Part shown: positions 31,748 through 42,854 of the stretch, piece by piece
Layout: each line of letters starts with the position of its first letter
How positions within the stretch are numbered: the stretch's first letter is position 1
Assembly (NCBI RefSeq): GCF_963966145.1
Contig: NC_091046.1
Location: forward strand, 16,864,001-16,928,000
Reading direction: 5' to 3'
Length of the DNA: 64,000 nt
From: Tenebrio molitor
Lineage: Eukaryota; Arthropoda; Insecta; Coleoptera; Tenebrionidae
Notes under the pieces: model-generated
Databases searched by the model: none
Seen by the model: the letters and a program-made list of their open reading frames with translations, nothing else
Told to the model about the DNA's origin: nothing
Position numbers and translations under genes: made by a program

Positions 31748-32227
31748 TAGGCATTCAAAATAACTTTTGAAAATTCCAGTTACACTACGCAGTTACACAT
31801 GTTGGGGCTCGTCTTCCTTTGCTCTCCTGTCAGGCGGCTCCAGTTTTGGTTGGGAATTTAAGGAAATTCTTGAACAGTTTTAGTATAAAGATTGCAAGTA
31901 GTAAAATTTTACCAAGATTCCAAAATTTAAGGACCAATGTAAATATTTCAGTCACCTTGCAAGGTAGTTCTCTGGAAAAACTAGAAAAATTGTCTTCTTT
32001 TACTTATTTGCCAAGTACTTACCAATCTTCAAATTGAGACGGCGGCAACAGCTTTTTTATGTGGCTACTTAATTATGAAAATAACGGAGGCAATCCATGG
32101 ATGTGATTATTGCTTGTCACATTTACAAGATTCAAATTCGAAAAAGAAAACCCCTTTACTGGAATTAATTTTTTACAAAGATAGAGGAAGGCTAAGTTAC
32201 CCCAATGATCAATTTGTGGATCTAATA

Positions 32228-32511
32228 TAGTTTGGGAATGAGAAATTGGAATTTTAACTTCACTTGCAATGGGTTTTGGGTAGGTTATAATGTTATAAAC
32301 ATTATAGATAATAATGAAGATTTACGACTATGAGCAGTTCATTCCAGGAGGGACAAACAATCTGCATTTTGCCGATATTCGGCATCTCTTTTTAGTAACT
32401 AGCAGGTCAGGTCACCACTATCGTAAATCTTCATTATTATAATCTTTACAATCTACCCTAAACCCATTGCAAGTGAAGAAGCTAAAATTCCAATTTCTGG
32501 TTCGCAAACTA
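32228..32511. mobile_element. TA-flanked MITE with about 60-bp TIRs
   Basis: Ends TAGTTTGGGAATGAGAAATT and a matching inverse around 32450-32511; both arms contain TTCACTTGCAATGGGTTT. Flanked by TA. It sits back to back with the next element, sharing the TA between them. Confidence 0.75.
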
Positions 32512-32513
32512 TA

Positions 32514-32758
32514 CTGTAGTTTCAATTTGGTTGTAGGTCGTAAAATTTTATTGGACATTATGAGCGATTAACGGGCACAATGGTTGGGTTTGAAAAGGTT
32601 GGGAAGCGGCGCGTGCCGTTTGCCGTACAATGCAAATATACCAAATGTACAATACGACCCTGCTTAAAATATTACCTGCTACGATTTATAAGCCCCCCAA
32701 GATTTTTAACTTAAAGTACCATAAAATTTTACGACCTACAACCAAATTGAAACTACAG
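32514..32758. mobile_element. TA-flanked MITE with 38-bp TIRs
   Basis: The 245-bp element has ends CTGTAGTTTCAATTTGGTTG and the inverse, flanked by TA on both sides. TIRs are identical across about 38 bp. No ORF. Confidence 0.88.
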
Positions 32759-32962
32759 TACAATTTACAATAATTTCAATAATAGTAGAAATTCTACCAA
32801 GCATTCCAAAGGAAAATATAAATTTTGTTTTGAAGAATATCTTGACCTCATATCTTTCGGGAAATCCATTAATTCATTATCCTGTTCATGGTAAAATGTG
32901 AGTGAGACACTTATTTCAAAATTAGAACTTCCTGTCATTGTAAATTTTTGTAACTTGCAGTA

Positions 32963-33477
32963 TAGTCCTACAGAAACTCTAGTGGAATTCGGCTTTGGTT
33001 GTAAATTTAACAACAACCAAAGAATAAGATTTTATTATCAAGTAATAACCGTTGTCAGAAATACAACTACCACTAAAGTGCGTCTATCGATATTTTAAAA
33101 CGACCTTTTGCTTCCTTCAGTGGTTTATTGCCGGCTAACAAAGACTGTCGTAAAAGTAGTGAGTAACCGATCCTCAATAATCCGCAGGTACCATCGAGAG
33201 TTTTTGTTACAGGGGTAGGTAAATAATCCCCTAGTAATGAGACCATCATAAACGACCCAAAATGTTAACCAGTGTTTAAAAAGTCGTTTCAAAATATCGA
33301 TAGACGCACTTTACCTGTAACACCCCTGCCTGAAGCTAACATTGCGAACCCCAAAACTGACAACCCTCATTAGCATTTATCAGTAGGATTATTGCTGCAG
33401 CATAAAATTCTATTTTTCAAGTGACAAACATAAATTTACAACCAAAGTCGAATTCCACTGGAGTTTCTGTAGGACTA
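32963..33477. mobile_element. TA-flanked MITE containing a second hairpin
   Basis: Ends TAGTCCTACAGAAACTC and the inverse; both arms continue through GGAATTCG and GGTTGTAAATTTA. Flanked by TA. A separate inverted pair inside (about 33074 and 33312, AAAGTGCGTCTATCGATATT) marks a nested element. A piece similar to the inner end also occurs near 4352-4380. Confidence 0.8.
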
Positions 33478-33722
33478 TACTTGCACTCAGACAAATAAAA
33501 AAAAATAATTAAAAAAAAATTGTTGAAATTATATTTACCGTTCATAAAAAATGTTGATTTGAGATTTTGAAAAAGTGTCAGATGTATGTGTGCGTTAAAA
33601 CTGTTGAAAACAAGTCTATAAAACAATAATTGCATGCAAGGCAGGCAACCAGTACAACACATAAGCCCCGTATTGTGGCGCACCCTATAAAACAAAAATA
33701 ATGCTTAGAACTACGAATGCGG

Positions 33723-33767
33723 CAGGCCGGATAAGAGACGAGTCTCTTATGAATCTAGGAGGCCGTG
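33723..33767. repeat. damaged copy of the 54-bp palindromic hAT-type unit
   Basis: The right arm GTCTCTTATGAATCTAGGAG..CCGTG is complete; the left arm has lost about 10 bp and the two central bases are GA instead of TC. No target duplication is visible. Confidence 0.7.
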
Positions 33768-33977
33768 AATTTGAGTTATTTATGACGGCCGACAGCAACG
33801 GGCTCTTCTAAATGTTGGAGACCTCGTATAGTTATTTTCACACTTGTTATTTTCATGCCGCCGGCCGTTATCGACGGTTTTGCATCATTCAAAATCCGCC
33901 GGGAACGTAAAATTCCCGGCCCAGTACTTACAAAAGTGACCTTGACTAAAAATTCGCCAGAGAATGGGCAGGCAGCA

Positions 33978-34049
33978 TTGAATATAGCCAACGGACTCCG
34001 TTTCGGCTCAGGGACGCGAGGGTCGCGGGTTCGATTCCGCTTGTGAAAC
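33978..34049 (+). repeat. tRNA-like sequence (tRNA pseudogene or SINE head)
   Basis: An A box (TAGCCAACGGA at 33985) and a B box (GGTTCGATTCC at 34028-34038) lie 43 bp apart, the spacing of a real tRNA, and a run of T follows at about 34053. The T stem does not pair well and the 5' and 3' acceptor strands are not complementary, so it is not a functional tRNA. It is a decayed tRNA copy or the pol III promoter of a tRNA-derived SINE. Confidence 0.5.
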
Positions 34050-34146
34050 AAATTTTTTACTTTTTAAAAATGATTTAAATTTGTCGGCATGAAACATTTT
34101 GTGGATTACACGTCCAGAAAATGTTTTGCGAGTGCTCGTGTTGCTT

Positions 34147-34277
34147 CGCCTCGGCTACGCAATATCACTCACACTCACAAAATATCATTTTCTGGACTTG
34201 TGATCCAAATAACTATTGGATAACTAGTCCAGAAAATGATATTTTGCGAGTGTGAGTGGTATTGCGTAGCCAAGGCG
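34147..34277. repeat. 131-bp near-palindrome
   Basis: Arms start CGCCTCGGCTACGCAATAT and end with ATATTGCGTAGCCAAGGCG-like inverse; they share CTCACACTC/GAGTGTGAG and a central ATTTTCTGGAC/GTCCAGAAAAT pair. The loop is about 29 bp. A one-armed copy is at 6427-6490. 34280-35490 holds no recognisable gene; open frames there lack any family signature. Confidence 0.8.
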
Positions 34278-35493
34278 CTAGCCGCGGCGGCAACACGAGC
34301 ACTTGGTGGGGTATAAAGACCTGCATAAGACGTGTCGAATATCGCGTCGTCCAATTATACACCATTCGCTTTGTTTGCTTTCTGGTGTTTTAAGAAGTGT
34401 TGTTTTCTCTAAATACCGCTGTTTAAGCCACCAGACACCAACTGAATTGAACAAAATTTGGCTTGCAGGCTTAACAGCGCCAAGTGATAAATGATTAAAA
34501 AAAGCCAAGTTTATAGAAAAATATAAAAAGGGATTTAGGAAAGGCAGTGGAATTACAAAAAAAATTGTTAGTATTGTTTTAAAAAAACGTAACATTTTAG
34601 AAGATGTTGTTCGAGCATAGCTCTGCATTATACAGTGCGTTCGTAAGTTCGGAATAAATTGGATAAAACTATTGAGTATTAATTTCTGAGAAAAATACTC
34701 GAGGTCGGACTTTCTTTTTTAAAAATTGCATATTCTTCAATACTTTATGTTGACAGCTTGTCATCTACTCATTATAGATGCATAGAGCGACCATTTTATA
34801 GCGAACGTGGAGAGGCAACGAACTTGTTTGACATGTGTTGGAGAGAGATGGCTACATACACGTAGTTCGTGTTAGAAACTTATATCTACAACTGCATATA
34901 TTTTGAAAACAAACTATAGTCCCCAAATTCGGGAGGTTTAGTGCATCAATGGCGAATTGTGCAAAGGGCACAGGCGTGTATCACGCATCATCAAGGGCAC
35001 TTTCAGCATTGACTGCTTTGGACATTTTTTCGCCACAATTCAGTCAGTGTCAAATTTCTTGCATAATAATCGTTTTCGTTGTAGTTTTTTTACCATTTCA
35101 CTTCACTTCATTTGCTCTTCGTTAGCGTCGATCATGGGCTGGAATGCGGTGAACTTAGAATTTCTAAATACGCAATTTCAGCCAGTGCAAATCATCTTCA
35201 ATGTCTTTGTGGTTTACGGCTTAAAACATCTTTGCGTATTTTGATTACACCCTGTACATGTATACACATTTCTATCGCGTTTTTGTGAATGTGACCGTCG
35301 TAGGGTAAATTTATCGTAGGCTGGTTCGATAAACTGAGATTTGTAAGCTCGTTTGAACGATTTTTACACACGATTTACGCCAAGTTCGTAAAATTTACCC
35401 ACTACAGCCTTGCAATTTTTCCAGACTAGGTTTTAAAGTTGCTAGTAGATAAACGAAACATAAAAACGCAATTACTCTGTAGCAGGTAGGTAA

Positions 35494-35726
35494 AGTCAAT
35501 TTTGACTTAAAATGTAAATCATTTTACAATAGGAGAGAAGATTGTCTTATAACTACCATTATTAATTCCATAAATAAGGAGGGGTTGTTAGTTTACCTGT
35601 TGTTTGCCCTTCCTTGAGTCAGTACTGCACAACAAAGGGGCAATTAAATTAGAGGGTATAATGGAACTACTTATGGTAATTTCTATCCTATTGTAAAATG
35701 ATTTACAATTTAAGTCAAAATTGACT
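35494..35726. mobile_element. MITE with 40-bp TIRs
   Basis: The 233-bp element starts AGTCAATTTTGACTTAAAAT and ends with the inverse; arms match over about 40 bp. The first 15 bases of each arm are themselves palindromic. No ORF. Confidence 0.8.
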
Positions 35727-36169
35727 ATTTTTCGACGAGGACTTTACCTTGTACTCAAAAACCATAACACGTAAATGCAGGAAAAATTGTTAAGTTTTGT
35801 TAAACCGTAGGATAATTTTAGGTGAAAATAATACAGCAAAAATATTAACGAAAATATATTCAAAGTTTTTCAACATTTTATCAAGTTAGTCCGTTCAATC
35901 GAATATTAGAAACAGGTCCTGTTATAGTTGCAAACTGCTTCTAAAAGATAAAAATTCACATTGAAGAAAGAACCTATACGTAAAAATTATTCAACTTTGA
36001 TTAAAATTTCAGACAAGACATAATAATCAGTACATTCATAGCGTATATTAAACCATCATGTTTAGTAACAAAACCCTATATTTGTGTTTTGCAGATTTGA
36101 AAATTAATTTTTCAATGAATACGAAATTTAAATATTTGTGTGAATCCACGATCAATAAAATAATCTATT

Positions 36170-37639
36170 GGGTGCCCTAAAATTTGCGGAACAACTCAAT
36201 GGGGCAATGTCAACTCACATTAGAAAATGAGAAAAATCATCAAAAAATTCTATACCTTATAGACTTGAAGATATGGGGACTCAAAAGGTACAGCTTTGAG
36301 CTCGTTTATTTTAAATATTAAAAAAAAAAAAAACTATTTGTCTTTTACTAGCCAGTGGCATAATAATTCTGAATGAGTGTGATCAGGTTTGCAATTACAT
36401 ATTTACTTCATTATTTCCAGCATTTTTAAGAAGTGACTTTACTTTGATGGCTCTGATTTTTATTTCCTATTTCCATGGATACAACAAAAATGAAATATTT
36501 CCAGACTATTACGCATTTATGATGTTTTTGGGATCGAGTTGGCTATGATTTTTTCATTTAATGTTGGACTAACTGATGCAGTGCAGTGATGCAACTTTTT
36601 TTTCTGTCAGTATATGTTCGACATTTTGTTGCCACCGCATTGCCAAATTTATTATTTTAATATTCGTAAGAAAGTAAATGATTTATTAAATGTGTAAAAA
36701 TAATTTTAATTTCTGTCAAAGGAATACATAGTCAAAATTGCCAAAATAATTTTGTTACGACAAAAAATTTCCATTAAACAACGCTATCGCGAGCAAAAAA
36801 AAAACCTGGTCGTCAAGATCAAGCTTTGGCACAATGGAAAATGCTCCAGTGTAAAATGGTCGTAAATATCATAATTCATAACCTATCATCATGTTGTATG
36901 ACATTGTCATTTTTTCTTATTTTTTTGACACTTTGTTGACATGGGCATAATCAGGCAGGGAAGATTTTTTTAATTTGTGACAATCTAACCAAATTTTGAA
37001 ATGATATTTAACGACCAGAATTTTTTGCTCACAGTACTTCCAATTTAAAAAGGACAGACCAGATTTAAGATATCCGGCAACAATGTACCTATTCAGAAAA
37101 TATAACCTTAAACTGAAAACAACCTAACACAAAAAGTGTCAATTTCCTTTGAGGAATTTTGTTATCACCGAGGTACTGCCAACAAAATCACTAGATGGTC
37201 CATAGCCAACTCGGTCCCAACAAGATCGTGAATGCCTAATTAACTAGGCAAAAATGAATAGGGAATTTTTCCTTTTTTGAATTTTTTATAAATATGTAGT
37301 TTAAAATTTGTAATGAAATGTATTAGAAATATATAAATATACACATTAAATGTAATGTTTCAAGTATCTGTTACATTTTAAATTTATCTAGTGTTTAAGA
37401 ATACGTGGGAGGATTGGGCCAATTACTTTGCTTTCCGAGAAAAATTGTGGAATTCCCTATTCATTTTTGCCTACTTTATATAGGTACATTGAATATTTTT
37501 AAATCTTATCACATTTAGTGTAACAAATAGATCCGTATCTTCTACAAAAAAGATTGATTTTTTAAAACATTTTTACCTGATATTTTAATGACTAGTTAAC
37601 AACGTACTGCTAAGTTGTTCCGCGAATTTTGGGGCACCC
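36170..37639. mobile_element. TIR family X element, both ends present
   Basis: It starts GGGTGCCCTAAAATTTGCGG and ends CCGCGAATTTTGGGGCACC. Interior segments match 22065-22358 and 62560-62880. A smaller MITE (37247-37471) and a dispersed repeat (37157-37240) are inserted in it. No transposase frame is readable, so superfamily cannot be given. Confidence 0.7.
37247..37471. mobile_element. TA-flanked MITE nested in family X
   Basis: The 225-bp element has ends GGCAAAAATGAATAGGGAAT and the inverse, flanked by TA on both sides. A single end of similar sequence occurs near 24898-24920. Confidence 0.8.
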
Positions 37640-38916
37640 GGTATAGTCTGTTTTATACATTGACGATCAAGTATTTGTTAACATACAAAAACTGTTAGAA
37701 TTTTATCTACACAACATTTTAATTAAAACACTCCACAAAAGAACAAAAACAATAGTGTTAAGACACTAGAATAAAGACAAAAATATTTTTGTTTTTACAA
37801 AAACACTAAATAGGGACTGTTGTTCCTAAGCCGGCCGCACACAAGACGCAAACATTTTCTCTCGCAACTATTTGTTCGGAAGTAAACGTTGCGTTTGGTA
37901 TAAACAACTTGTCGTGAAACATTCTGATTCGTAACATGATTGTTCGATATCTGTCTGTTGACAAATACATAATTAATTGTACAGGCGGATGCGTAGGAAA
38001 CGCTGCGTAAAGATGGTGCAACAAGTGAGCAATCCACGAGTCGGCAACAAAATGTTTTGTTGCGAGGCAAAACCTAGCATTTCGTGTAACGGCCCGCCTT
38101 ATAGAAGAAATACTTACATGCACCGCTGCCACTTTAAATTGTTCCCATGTGTATCTGCAACCAAAATAAATTATTACATACATAACGGCACACACGTTCA
38201 ATATCGCATAGTAGAACTTTCAGTGAGGGCAAGAATGAATCAAGGATTATTCATAATAGCGTATATGTTTTATCATCACATATGAAATTATGTATTAATG
38301 TTACAAATTAAATCAACTTACCAGCATTGTCATAATGAATGGAATGTGCCGTCTTAAATCTGTAAAATAAAATTAATTAATAATTTTCGATTCCAACTTG
38401 TACATAATACACATATTTTTTTAACAATCAGTGTGTTTTTCTCACCATAATTATGTATGACAGGGATAACTAAGAGTCATCATTAATTGATACAAGTTAT
38501 AAAATTCAAGTAGGCCATAGACTCAATATGTAAATAATGTAATACGAAAATACTTCCTACTCTTCCTATCTAAAATTAATGCAAATATGTTTGTACTCAA
38601 AATTACACAATACAACTTTCATACCTAAATGTGCTGGACCAAGTAATAAAAGATAATATCAGATCTATTTTTTCCACGAAAATTAAAATGTTAAATAACT
38701 TGGGAAAGAATAGATAAATTCCAAGTATTTATAGATAAATTCCAAGTATTTACAGAGTTGGAACACGTAAAATTTTAAATTGGTTTTATGTTCATAATAC
38801 TAAACATTATTTACAAAATGCTAGAACTACATTATTTAAAAAAATCTGACTTATTTCTATCAATAAGACTTAGATACAGTCGTTTTTCTATTTTTTTAAT
38901 CCAAGACACTTACCCA

Positions 38917-39815
38917 TTATATTTCAGTGAATTCGAACGTCTGCAAATTTACATCCTGAATATCTGAAACAATCAATAATAATTAAACATTTGTTTTACA
39001 CGTGGTAGTAATACGTAGCGTACATGGGCTTAATCAGACAAAAAAAAAGCAGCCATTTATATAATCACAGGCATCAGACGGTAATTATTATCATCATGTT
39101 TGTTAAAAAATCGTGTTTGAAATATAGCCTACTTACATTTTGTACCTTCAAAAACCATTTGATGTTCTAGACCTGAAATAATAAAAGTTTAGATAATCGT
39201 ATCAAAAAAGTTTAAGTTCATTGACAAAAAAAATGTCAGTCACTCAGATTGACTAGGGCCTTACGAAATATACAGCAAAGTTTACACAACCATTATTAAA
39301 TCAAATCAAAAACATAAACTACTGTATTTGTCATTTTCATACTTAGCACCACGGCTTCCTAGATTAATAAGAGTCGAAGCCTCTAATACGGCTGGTCGAG
39401 TTCCTTGAACTGTCTGTTCCTTCAAAAGCATGGATCTATTTTCAAAAGCCAAAAGTATAGTAGCGCCCTCTACCAAAAAACGAATATTTTTTAAATTAAA
39501 TGAATGAAAAATCGTATTAATGTTTTTTTTTTTCTATCAATAATCTTTTTGAAGTAGTGTATGTAACATACAAATTACGATTCTTTTTAAAATGAGATTT
39601 GTACGCGGTTAAGCAGCCAAATACACAAATGTACAGTAAAAATGGTTGCAACTGATGAACTCGACCAGCCGTATAAGAGGCTTCGACTCTTATTAATCTA
39701 GGAAGCCGTGCTTAGCACCTATTTCAACATGTGACGTTTTCTTTATAGATACTGAATTAAATGGAATAAATATTGAACAGTTACCTGACAGGTGCAATTG
39801 AATTATTCTCTTCAT
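38917..39815 (-). CDS. possible 37-residue microprotein, three exons
   Basis: ATG at 39815-39813 in exon 3 (39846-39785) opens a frame that continues across exon 4 (39172-39137) and into exon 5 (38963-38914), stopping at 38919-38917. Both junctions are in phase. The residues begin MKRIIQLHLSGLEHQ and end QTFEFTEI. There is no signal peptide, membrane segment or family I recognise. The stop overlaps another ATG (TAATGG) opening a 20-residue frame in exons 5-7. A frame this short can arise by chance. Confidence 0.3.
39350..39710. mobile_element. hAT-type MITE with 8-bp duplication CTTAGCAC
   Basis: The 361-bp element has about 54-bp TIRs starting CACGGCTTCCTAGATTAATA and is flanked by CTTAGCAC on both sides (39342-39349, 39711-39718). 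Eight-bp duplication points to hAT. The first 24 bases of its ends match the 54-bp palindrome at 50718. It lies in the third intron of the candidate spliced gene. Confidence 0.93.
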
Positions 39816-40455
39816 TTCACTGCGTTTAACTGGGCAGTATTATTTCCTGGAAAAAAAAATATTTCATTAAAAAAACGTACCAGTTTAATACATATATTAT
39901 TTTAAAATGAAATTTCAGTCTTAGTTTTTCAACAAAGCAATTCAGTCATATGCTTGTCTAAAAAAATCATCACTGTTAATGTATCAAGTAATCTATTATT
40001 AATATAATTTTAAATTAAGGTTGAGGCGGGATAGTCCGAACCAAAAGTAAATATTTATTACTATTGTAATTAATTCATATCTCAATCATTTTTTTATTAA
40101 ATAAATAATAACTATAATTTATAAATCAACTTAAGTACATAACATTATTGGTTTACAATAAAAAAAATCCGATAATAATGCGAATCTGGAGAAGTGCCCC
40201 GAATGCTTGCAGCGTTTCCACGTTCAATAGCAAGGGAAATCCTCAAGAAAAGGAATTTCTTTGATTTTGAATCAAATTTTTTATTATTATAAATCAATTA
40301 TTTTATTTAATTATTTAAAGGTGATGGATTAACTTTTGGGTGTTTTGTGCAAACTTAAGAAAAAATATGAAAAATAAAATTTACGATTTTTGAAAAAGTA
40401 TTGAAGTACGTAAATAATTTAAAAAAAATAGAAACATCTAAACTGTGGTTTCATA

Positions 40456-41040
40456 CAGGGTGTTTTCGAAGTTGAGGTGTTCCTTTTAACCTGTGATAGT
40501 ATGCGTTGTTCTAAAGAGTTTTAGCCAAAGTCACCTTAGTAAAATGTGTACCGCAATGAAGATACAATAAGTTAATTTTTTTGAAATTTTTGAAACCGGT
40601 CCTGCTCAAATTTGCGCCGATTTGTTAGAAATTAGAATTGACAAAAAAAAATCAAATGAGCATGGACGTTAATCAAAAATACTGTCAGAGTTGTCATCTA
40701 ATTAGTCGGAATTGTTTTATCATTACGAAAATAATGAGCTCACAGATATGTTGCTAATGTATGGGCAATGTTATCACGTTATCAGAATGCAGCTGCGGCG
40801 TCCAGAGAGTACGCAGCGCGATTTCCAGAAAGACACCATCCTGGGCCACGTCAGTTATTAATCTAGGACAGCGGAGAAATAGACAGGACCGGACTAAAAA
40901 TTTTAGAAAACAATAAAAATATTCAATCATTTATCTCCGTTAATACAAACATTTTACTAAGAAGATTTAGGCTAAAATTCTTAAGAATAATGTATAGTAT
41001 CTCATGTTACAAGGAACCCCTCAACTTCGAAAACACCCTG
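40456..41040. mobile_element. Tc1-type MITE with transposase HTH remnant
   Basis: The 585-bp element has ends CAGGGTGTTTTCGAAGTTGA and the inverse, flanked by TA. Around 40780-40850 the plus strand reads YQNAAAASREYAARFPERHH, the N-terminal helix-turn-helix region of a widespread insect IS630/Tc1-like transposase. The catalytic part is deleted. Confidence 0.88.
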
Positions 41041-41088
41041 TACATTAAAAAAATCATAGCCTATAACTCAAATGAACGTAGTCATGTT

Positions 41089-41142
41089 TTAGAATGTATG
41101 ACAGCATGACATTAGTGTCCAAAATTTTTTGATCGCAATAGT
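41089..41142. repeat. dispersed repeat shared with 11911-11968
   Basis: About 55-60 bp starting TTTTAGAATGTATGACAGCA and ending GATCGCAATAGTA occurs here and at 11911-11968. The MITE at 41144 starts exactly at its terminal TA. Confidence 0.6.
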
Positions 41143-41143
41143 A

Positions 41144-41383
41144 CCATAAGAGCAAAAAAAATTCCATCAAGGATAGCTATGAAAAAAGAAAGGGTAATTC
41201 ACTTCTGGAATTTTCGCATTTGCATTTGTGTAATCCTGAAATGTGTTATTCAAATAAACAATTATAGGTATTATTGCATTTTTCCCTGCAACCTACAATG
41301 CACAAGCGCATTATGGAAATATAGACTGCGTCATATATCGTGGTCATAGCTATCCTTGATGGCTTTTTTTTTTGTTCTTAGGG
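41144..41383. mobile_element. TA-flanked MITE
   Basis: The 240-bp element has TIRs of about 40 bp (CCATAAGAGCAAAAAAAATT..CATCAAGGATAGCTATGA) and TA on both sides. No ORF. Confidence 0.82.
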
Positions 41384-41440
41384 TAGTTTCAACACAATGA
41401 TACACGTGGCAAAATTCTTTAAATAAAAAAAAAATTAAAA

Positions 41441-41816
41441 GGTAATCTTGTATTTTACGTCGCCCAAACTGCGCATCTCATACGCGCAGCCCCATAGACT
41501 CTGCATTGTTGCCAGATGTTAATTAGAATTGAACGCATCTTTTAGTTGGATGTGTACGACTCCAATACGTTTGTTAATTGGTCTGTTTCCCTGGTTTAGT
41601 TTGTGTTTGGTACTTTTTTAACTTTGTTTCGAAACAATGGGTGGTAGAGGGGCTCCTGCACAGAATATAATTGTATAATTAAAATCACCGTCACGTGATG
41701 TTAATTGTGAATTTTCTCTTATTCGATACAAATAAATAAGTCTGGCAACGCTATACACATTCAGCACGGTACGCGAAGCGATGCGCAGTTTGGGCGACGT
41801 AAACTACAAGATTACC
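41441..41816. mobile_element. MITE with 8-bp duplication AATTAAAA
   Basis: The 376-bp element has TIRs starting GGTAATCTTGTATTTTACGT that match for about 37 bp, and AATTAAAA directly outside each end (41433-41440, 41817-41824). Eight-bp duplications suggest hAT or P-like, though the GGTAATC start is not a typical hAT end. The flank is AT-rich, which lowers the weight of the duplication. Confidence 0.8.
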
Positions 41817-42501
41817 AATTAAAACCCCAATTCACAGGTCTTTTGGGTGAAGGTTTTGAAAATGATCATCACCTTGCTACAAATTTATCTTCACCACAAA
41901 AAATATTGATGTATGCGATGTACCTAGAATAGGTTTATATTTTTCATACATTTTCAGAAACATGTAACATCAAACAAAACATACCTTCACAACGGCTTCT
42001 TCAACGATGCGATGAAACAAGGTACTTAAACCCAGGGAAAATGGGCTTGTCGATTTTCACCATGTCCATTGCGGCCTCCGTATCACTGCATATTAAAAAA
42101 AAAAAAAAAACATGAAACAAACAAAACCAGGAAAATCAGATTTTTGGATAAACGGAAAAATTAAAGGTCAGAAAATGGTTTGATTTTGGAATCACATGTT
42201 ATCTCATACGAACGAGACATTATCTCATCACAAACCGGCCGCCATGCTGCCAACTCACAATTTTGTAATTAGAGTAACAAATATTGTAAAATACTGCAGT
42301 TTTTTTAATGTACAATGCAAATCGACAAAGAAATTGAATGATTTTAGGCGAAAAGTACGAGGATGACAAATATTGTTAAAGATATACCTTCTACGTGCGA
42401 AGTCTTGCTTTCTTAACGTCATCACCTTCTCTTGACAGCTGCTTGCACGTGAAAGAACGAAATTGCAGAACAAAGCGTTTACAAAACTTGTGAAGAAAAT
42501 A

Positions 42502-42511
42502 TGCGCATGCG
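42502..42511. promoter_or_regulatory. NRF-1/Ewg-like palindrome
   Basis: TGCGCATGCG matches the core of the NRF-1 (insect Ewg) recognition sequence and lies just upstream of the first exon of the candidate minus-strand transcript. Confidence 0.45.
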
Positions 42512-42854
42512 TCTATTGGATATTACTGCTCTAGACGCATGTCTCGATAGTTTGGTAGTCTGTGTCTGTGGTGCGTTCCCTAGATAAGTGCGTTCCACTT
42601 ATCGACTCCAAGGATAACACAGTTTTACATTTATTTAAATACAGCCCAAAATTATTTAAGTCAAGAAGCCAGATTCCCTTTTTCCCCAGCCGGTACTATA
42701 CTATGCACTATTGCAGACAAAAAAAGTGGGACATCAAATTTCTGTCAGTTTTGAAAAATTCGATATAGTTCAAGTTTATTGTCATTTTTTTTTGACAAAA
42801 TTGTTGTCAAATTTATATACAATTTGTCAGTATGAGCGATGACAAAATATTACG

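Larger units (their letters stand above)
37730..42490 (-). ncRNA. candidate spliced transcript with micro-exons (lncRNA or microprotein gene)
   Basis: Seven exons can be read on the minus strand from splice signals alone: about 42490-42388, 42085-41985, 39846-39785, 39172-39137, 38963-38914, 38359-38322 and 38154-38118. A possible eighth starts at 37954 and runs to about 37730. Donors are GTATAT, GTATGT, GTAACT and four GTAAGT. Acceptors end in AG after pyrimidine tracts, the first after 18 T. An NRF-1-like TGCGCATGCG lies at 42502-42511, where a TSS would be expected. No long frame crosses the exons. Introns contain hAT- and Tc1-type MITEs, but the exons do not, except perhaps the eighth, which overlaps a possible 37826-38103 MITE with CGGCCG..CTCGCAAC ends. 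The splice chain is seen; transcription is inferred. Confidence 0.6.

Noticed and set aside
33978..34049. A functional tRNA gene
   Set aside because: A and B boxes are present but the T stem and acceptor strands do not pair, so it is kept only as a tRNA-like sequence.
34957..35244. A 95-codon plus-strand frame
   Set aside because: No homology to any family I recognise, no splice sites or neighbours that support it, and it lies in repeat-rich DNA.
37806..38201. A continuous 131-codon minus-strand frame as a protein gene
   Set aside because: It crosses two apparent introns of the candidate spliced locus, lacks any recognised family, and its start is not supported. Chance or a retained-intron reading is more likely.
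38713..38752. Two adjacent 20-bp copies of an AGATAAATTCCAAGTATTTA unit
   Set aside because: A simple local tandem duplication inside an intron of the candidate locus; not a satellite or functional array.
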